Below, piece by piece: positions 59,205 to 64,000 of a stretch of 64,000 nucleotides of DNA. The stretch is from the NCBI GenBank assembly GCA_005406025.1, contig BGZK01002065.1, positions 17,899 to 81,898 of the forward strand, written 5' to 3'. How positions within the stretch are numbered: position 1 is the stretch's first letter; every line of letters starts with the position of its first letter. A model generated the notes under the pieces. That model had not been told where the DNA came from. It searched no databases and was given only the letters and a program-made list of their open reading frames with translations. Source of the stretch: Eumeta japonica (lineage: Eukaryota > Arthropoda > Insecta > Lepidoptera > Psychidae). The position numbers and the translations under genes were made by a program.

Positions 59205-59381
59205 CAGTACATACAACGCACAAAACTTTGCCGCTCTAAATTGCCTGCGAATGAGATCAATGCGCAGGTTTAAACCCTCCCCGAACTTTCCTTCTTCTCC
59301 CTCGGGTGTCAATTGTACGCCATTGCGACGATTCCGTGGATAACTTCACAGCGGCAGAGTTTCGTGCGTTGTACTGTACCT
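59205..59381. mobile_element. ~177-bp TIR MITE, copy 2
   Basis: The left end CAGTACATACAACGCACAAA then ACTTTGCCGCT is the inverse of the right end (AGTTTCGTGCGTTGTACTGT preceded by AGCGGCAG). It is related to 26625-26800 but reversed. Confidence 0.7.
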
Positions 59382-59456
59382 AAAGAATGCAGAGATCTTC
59401 GACTTCAAGACTGTCGAGGCGTCGGTAGCAGACATTTTTCCCGTCGACAGACGTAC

Positions 59457-59487
59457 CTTTTGTGTCACGACAGTCGTGACACAAAAG
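59457..59487. repeat. 31-bp perfect palindrome
   Basis: Arms CTTTTGTGTCACGAC and GTCGTGACACAAAAG around a single A. It is isolated and has no obvious partner. Confidence 0.85.
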
Positions 59488-59689
59488 ACTGGATCAAATT
59501 ATAGCCCGGGTAAATTAGATACGACACATCAGCCGGAGAAGATGTCTGTGTCTCGGTAAAAAGAGCAAAGCCGGTCAAGACTTTATGTTATAATAATATA
59601 ATAAGTGTGTTGTAAATACTTTGTAAATCGTTTGGCTATGTAACGAAATTAATTATTTCATAGTTTGATACTATTTCACAAACGGGATT

Positions 59690-60660
59690 TTTTGACTTTG
59701 TGGTTGCGTTTTACGTACTGTTTTCGATATTTTTCTCAACTACGACTTATCAGTTAACGAATTTTTCGACAATGACTTTGTGGTTGCGTTTTACGTCACT
59801 GTTTTCGATATTTTTCTCAACTACGACTTATCAATTAACAAATTTTTCGACAATAACTTTGTGGTTGCGTTTTACGTCACTGTTTTCGATATTTTTCTCA
59901 ACTACGACTTATCAATTAACAAATTTTCGACAATGACTTTGGGTTGCGTTTTACGTCACTGTTTTCGATATTTTCTCAACTACGACTTATCAGTTAACGA
60001 ATTTTTCGACAATGACTTTGTGGTTGCGTTTTACGTCACTGTTTTCGATATTTTTCTCAACTACGACTTATCAATTAACAAATTTTTCGACAATAACTTT
60101 GTGGTTGCGTTTTACGTCACTGTTTTCGATATTTTTCTCAACTACGACTTATCAATTAACAAATTTTTCGACAATGACTTTGTGGTTGCGTTTTACGTCA
60201 CTGTTTTCGATATTTTTCTCAACTACGACTTATCAATTAACAAATTTTTCGACAATGACTTTGTGGTTGCGTTTTACGTCACTGTTTTCGATATTTTTCT
60301 CAACTACGACTTATCAGTTAACGAATTTTTCGACAATGACTTTGTGGTTGCGTTTTACGTCACTGTTTTCGATATTTTTCTCAACTACGACTTATCAATT
60401 AACAAATTTTTCGACAATAACTTTGTGGTTGCGTTTACGTCACTGTTTTCGATATTTTCTCAACTGACTTATCAATTAACAAATTTTTCGACAATAACTT
60501 TGTGGTTGCGTTTTACGTCACTGTTTTCGATATTTTTCTCAACTACGACTTATCAATTAACAAATTTTTCGACAATGACTTTGTGGTTGCGTTTTACGTC
60601 ACTGTTTTCGATATTTTTCTCAACTACGACTTATCAATTAACGAATTTTTCAATAGCTTT
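59690..60660 (+). repeat. 81-bp minisatellite, about 12 copies
   Basis: The marker TGGTTGCGTTTTACGTCACT recurs every 80-82 bp from 59701 to about 60583. Two unit types (CAGTTAACGAATTTTTCG and CAATTAACAAATTTTTCG) alternate in a partly regular three-unit order. Because 81 = 27 codons, two frames stay open over most of the array (59780-60700 and 60012-60467), giving repetitive peptides. I see no sign that they are translated. Confidence 0.95.
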
Positions 60661-61139
60661 ATTTGAACTATTGTATAATTTCAAAACCTTAAAGATGTGA
60701 TATTTTTAATCAAAATGAATGGACATGAGACAATAAATAGGCATGGTCTAACAAAATCGGGCGTTGATTTCAAAATATTTTTTTTTCGATATAGAAATAT
60801 GGAAAAATAACTTTACGACAGTGCCTAATTTTAAACTTAAAACCAATAAGAAATATTACAGAAAATGACTCGCACATGTAAATCGCACAAAACACAAATG
60901 TTAACTACAAAAATTGTTATAAACCTAAAAAGTTACTAAATAAGACAAAATTGAAAATGCCAAATTTAGATCAAGTGAGAAAAAAATTCCAATCTTTTTC
61001 TACTATAAACACAACAATAACAATTCTAATGATTCAAATTAAAATTTGTTATTTTAGTGTAATCTAATTATATAAAAGTCTCAAACTATTTACTTTATGA
61101 CTAAGCTTTTTATTTTAATACGAGCCAAACTACGCTATT
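60661..61139. other. Non-coding AT-rich stretch
   Basis: Nothing recognised. Confidence 0.5.
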
Positions 61140-61616
61140 CTATTTCGTGGGTGGTAGAAATTACACTTGAAATGCGTCATAAGCTATTGTTTTCGACATT
61201 AACATTACCACCCACTCATAAATGCTGATTCATCATGAGAAGAATGGGCAAGAAACTCAAGATTTGGTTTTTTTTTTACTCATCGATACGTAATATTGAG
61301 AATTTAATAATTTTGTATAACACTTATTAATAACATAAAGCAATCTGATAGCCGAGCAGTTCAATCCCATGGGTTTTATTCATTAACATATGGGTATAAT
61401 ATCCCATGCCACATAACTTCTGTTTAACGAGAGTTTAAATTCGTAAAATGGCAAGTTTTGAATTTCAGCTGGGATTTTATTATAAAAGCGCACACTGCAG
61501 ATGATTGCAAAGATACTATTTCGTAAATTCGAACGAATTATAAAAACCTCGATAGAGCCTCCGTTCATGTCGGAAACCATCGCCACGTAGTTCACGGGCC
61601 GTTCGTCTTTTGACAC
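61140..61616 (-). mobile_element. LINE fragment: reverse transcriptase C-terminus and 3'UTR
   Basis: The minus-strand frame 61616-61383 reads NLRNSIFAIICSVRFYNKIP then AEIQNLPFYEFKLSLNRS. This is the C-terminal end of jockey/CR1-type LINE proteins (VRxYNKIPxxIxxLPxxxFKxxLKxxL). The 3'UTR that follows on the minus strand matches the tail at 45735-45806. The 5' part is missing, as usual for LINE copies. Confidence 0.72.
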
Positions 61617-61769
61617 ATACGAATTGAAAGGCTCGGAGGGTCGAAGTCACGATCACCATTCCGATGACATCTGAGTGGTTATTGATATCGGGGTTTAAAT
61701 AAAAATTGGACTAGAGTCAACTACGAATTTATTTATTCACTATACAATTAATAAAAAACCGGCTAAGAG

Positions 61770-62475
61770 CATGCCGGACATGCTCGCTGAAAGGTTCTGA
61801 AGCCGTTATAATAAAGTAACGTTACTATATTACACTTTTTTCCATGTTTTTCGAGTAGAATAGGTATAGGCACTTTAGTTGTCTATACCTAGAGAAACGA
61901 GTGTTAACTAGAGTGCAACAGTAAAAGAGTGTATCTTCATGGCACTTATGTCATTTTGTTGAGAAGCACAGTTTTTTGGTGATAACTCAAAAACAGTATA
62001 TCAGATCATGTTCAAAATAATTTTAATTGGAATAATTTATTAATATAATTTATTATCTTTGTTATTTTTTTCATATCTATGGACATACGGTTTAGAAAAT
62101 AGAGGAGGAGACACACATCATTTCTGCTACTTTCGGAGCGATTATTTCCGAAATTATTCATGTAATCTGAAAGATGACTTAGAAACTTTAAAGCATTCTT
62201 AAATGAAATATCGAAATATGTGCCACATGTTTATGTTGACTGAAAAAAAATGTTTTCAGCTTCTGTTAAATGTAAGGAGTGCCCCCTTTAATAGAGGAGA
62301 TTATTGTTCTTTAACTACTATACTAAGTAGCGGCTTATACAAGACACCTACACCATTAATTTTATCAATATACATACAGTAGATTTTGAGTAAAATGTCT
62401 TTGACAGACGGACGGATATGACGAAACTAAGGGTTCCTGTTTTTGCTATTTTTGGGTCGGAACCCTATAAAAACG
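61770..62475 (-). repeat. Dispersed ~700-bp repeat, copy 2
   Basis: Inverse complement of copy 1 at 19240-19935. Its start (minus strand) carries an inverted pair GGGTTCC and GGAACCC (62430-62466) with an AGACGGACGG tract beside it, a form common in lepidopteran genomes. Its end has the hairpin AGCATGCCGGACATGCT at about 61769-61785 beside CCGGTTTTTT. Confidence 0.7.
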
Positions 62476-63174
62476 TATTAGACAAAATATTGTCAGTTTG
62501 CATGATGAATAACTTGTGCTAACTTCACGTCGAGCGACCGAGCAAGTTATATGCGAACTCCCCAACTCTCTTCAGACCATGTTTTGGACGACAGTTACGC
62601 CGACGGAGCGCTGACTGACGGCTAATTTGAAGGTCTGGTGGTTCTTAGGTCGACTCGGTTCAAGTAATATAATAGCTTCTACTTTTTCTTTGCGTTTGCG
62701 CATATCTTCAGTAGCATGATTATAATACAGCAAATTTACTATGTATAAATTTTTTAAATAATTTATTTATATTTGAATAAAAACAAAAATATATATTCTT
62801 TATGAAATATGAACAGAGTATATGTTTTTACTTTTTTAGATATTTGTACTAAGTATTTATATTTTTATAAGGAAATAAAGAACTGCTTTTTTAGAAAGTA
62901 GTAACTGTTAAATGAAGTCATTTAGACAACGTTATAATAAAAGTATTCACGTGCTTTCGTGAAATAAATATGATAAATTTGCAAATGTCATTTTACGAAA
63001 GTATAAATCAAGTGCGATAATTCATAGAATAAGAGGTAATGTGACGCCATCGGACCGATGTCAATATTTGAAGTTATTCTTCTTTAGGTGCGTTATGAAA
63101 AAATGATGAGAGTGAAATTTTAAGATTGTGTGACGCAAAATTAACAGATTGAAGCTGCCCGCTTAGAATTCGAA
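62476..63174. other. Non-coding stretch
   Basis: No gene recognised. A less AT-rich patch at 62520-62660 (CGTCGAGCGACCGAGCAAG, CGCCGACGGAGCGCTGAC) may be a repeat remnant. Confidence 0.4.
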
Positions 63175-63495
63175 TTCAAATTTCGAATAATGAGAGAATT
63201 TATGTTATACTTAATGTAAGAAAATAAATATTTATTTATTTAATTTTTAAATTTAAACTGAACTTTATTGACTATTCAAATTTCGAATAATGAGAGAATT
63301 TATGTTATACTTAATGTAAGAAAATAAATATTTATTTATTTAATTTTTAAATTTAAACTGAACTTTATTGACTATTCAAATTTCGAATAATGAGAGAATT
63401 TATGTTATGCTTAATGTAAGAAAATAAATATTTATTTATTTAATTTTTAAATTTAAACTGAACTTTATTGACTTATTTAAACTGAACTTTATTGA
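63175..63495 (+). repeat. 100-bp tandem repeat, three copies
   Basis: The marker TTTCGAATAATGAGAGAATT occurs at 63181, 63281 and 63381, exactly 100 bp apart. Copies are almost identical (GTTATACTT against GTTATGCTT in the third). A partial piece (TTAAACTGAACTTTATTGAC) follows at 63477. Confidence 0.95.
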
Positions 63496-63689
63496 CTTTG
63501 TTGACTTTTCCTTTTCCTTTTCCAGTCCTTTTATTATTTTATTGCAATTAATTATTTGCATGCAATGAAAAACTATTTTTTAATGATGCCAAAGAAGTAT
63601 AATTTCTCACGTGCGTACATAAGTACACGCACGATTTTTTTTTTCGTAGTGTTTTTCGCGCTTTGATTCAGTTAAAAAATATATTGATG

Positions 63690-63790
63690 TATGTGTGTGC
63701 GTGTGCGTGTACGCGAACGTGTGCATGAGCGCATGCGCACGTGCGTGCGTGTGTTTGGTAAACACGCGCACGTGTATTTGGTAAACAACT
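63690..63790. repeat. Alternating purine-pyrimidine GT/GC tract
   Basis: TGTATGTGTGTGCGTGTGCG continues with GCGCATGCGCACGTGCGTGC and GTAAACACGCGCACGTGT. Such alternating tracts can adopt left-handed DNA. The minus-strand frame here is a product of the repeat. Confidence 0.9.
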
Positions 63791-64000
63791 AAAATAAAAC
63801 TATTTCGCTGTGGCAACACTTCCCATTTTTCTTATTTGTCTATTGCAAAAACAGTCAATGAAAGTCTATCAATGAAAGCTAGCCAGCGTCATGGCATGAG
63901 AACTCCATTAAATTATCTATTATCCATGGTAATGCTTAATTATAAAGTTTCGTTATTTAAGTTCAGTCTCTCTAATTCTTAAGTTGACACAAACTTGTCG

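Noticed and set aside
59780..60700. 306-aa open frame
   Set aside because: It is generated by an 81-bp tandem repeat whose length is a multiple of three; two frames are open at once, and no family resemblance is seen.

Overview
The window looks like nuclear DNA of a moth or butterfly. It is AT-rich and intron-rich. It carries repeats typical of Lepidoptera: Helitrons ending in CTAGT, a tRNA-derived SINE, RTE-type LINE tails, mariner, hAT and Penelope copies. The two recognisable host genes have insect orthologues. The species cannot be named from the sequence alone.

Host genes. Both lie on the minus strand. (1) N-acetyl-D-glucosamine kinase (NAGK) is complete: seven exons from the ATG at 33510 to the stop at 11129. 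All splice phases agree and give a 348-residue protein. Introns 1 and 3 are about 10.3 and 9.2 kb and are packed with transposons and satellite DNA. (2) The alpha-adrenergic-like octopamine receptor (OAMB type) is partial. Six 3' exons between 57298 and 47628 encode TM3 to the C-terminus. TM1-TM2 must lie beyond position 64000. A possible small membrane-protein exon (841-605, minus) is weakly supported.

Mobile DNA by region. 0.1-6.3 kb: a decayed Ty3/gypsy-like LTR element with gag zinc knuckle, protease, RT, RNase H and integrase remnants. 7.9-8.2 kb: a TIR MITE. 13.4-17.3 kb (NAGK intron 3): a TIR element, then an RTE-like LINE tail split by a Penelope-like element that still has 13-bp target duplications and 267-bp inverted terminal repeats. 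18.4 kb: a 213-bp hAT MITE with a perfect 8-bp duplication. 20.2-21.7 kb: a ~164-bp satellite with higher-order structure. 24-25 kb: a dead mariner. 28.1-28.7 kb: a Helitron. 36.2-41.9 kb: a 5.6-kb element bounded by TTAA that carries a Mutator-like/Kolobok-like transposase followed by a YqaJ-family nuclease region and a duplicated exon. 42.3-45.4 kb: a hAT element with 8-bp duplications, containing a SINE and the same ends as the 213-bp MITE. 52.5-53.6 kb: a Helitron-like copy. 59.7-60.7 kb: an 81-bp minisatellite. 61.1-61.6 kb: a LINE fragment. 61.8-62.5 kb: a second, inverted copy of the dispersed repeat seen at 19.2-19.9 kb.

The strongest unusual item is the TTAA-bounded transposase plus YqaJ element. 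The two host genes have unrelated roles (amino-sugar salvage and octopamine signalling), and nothing suggests they work together.
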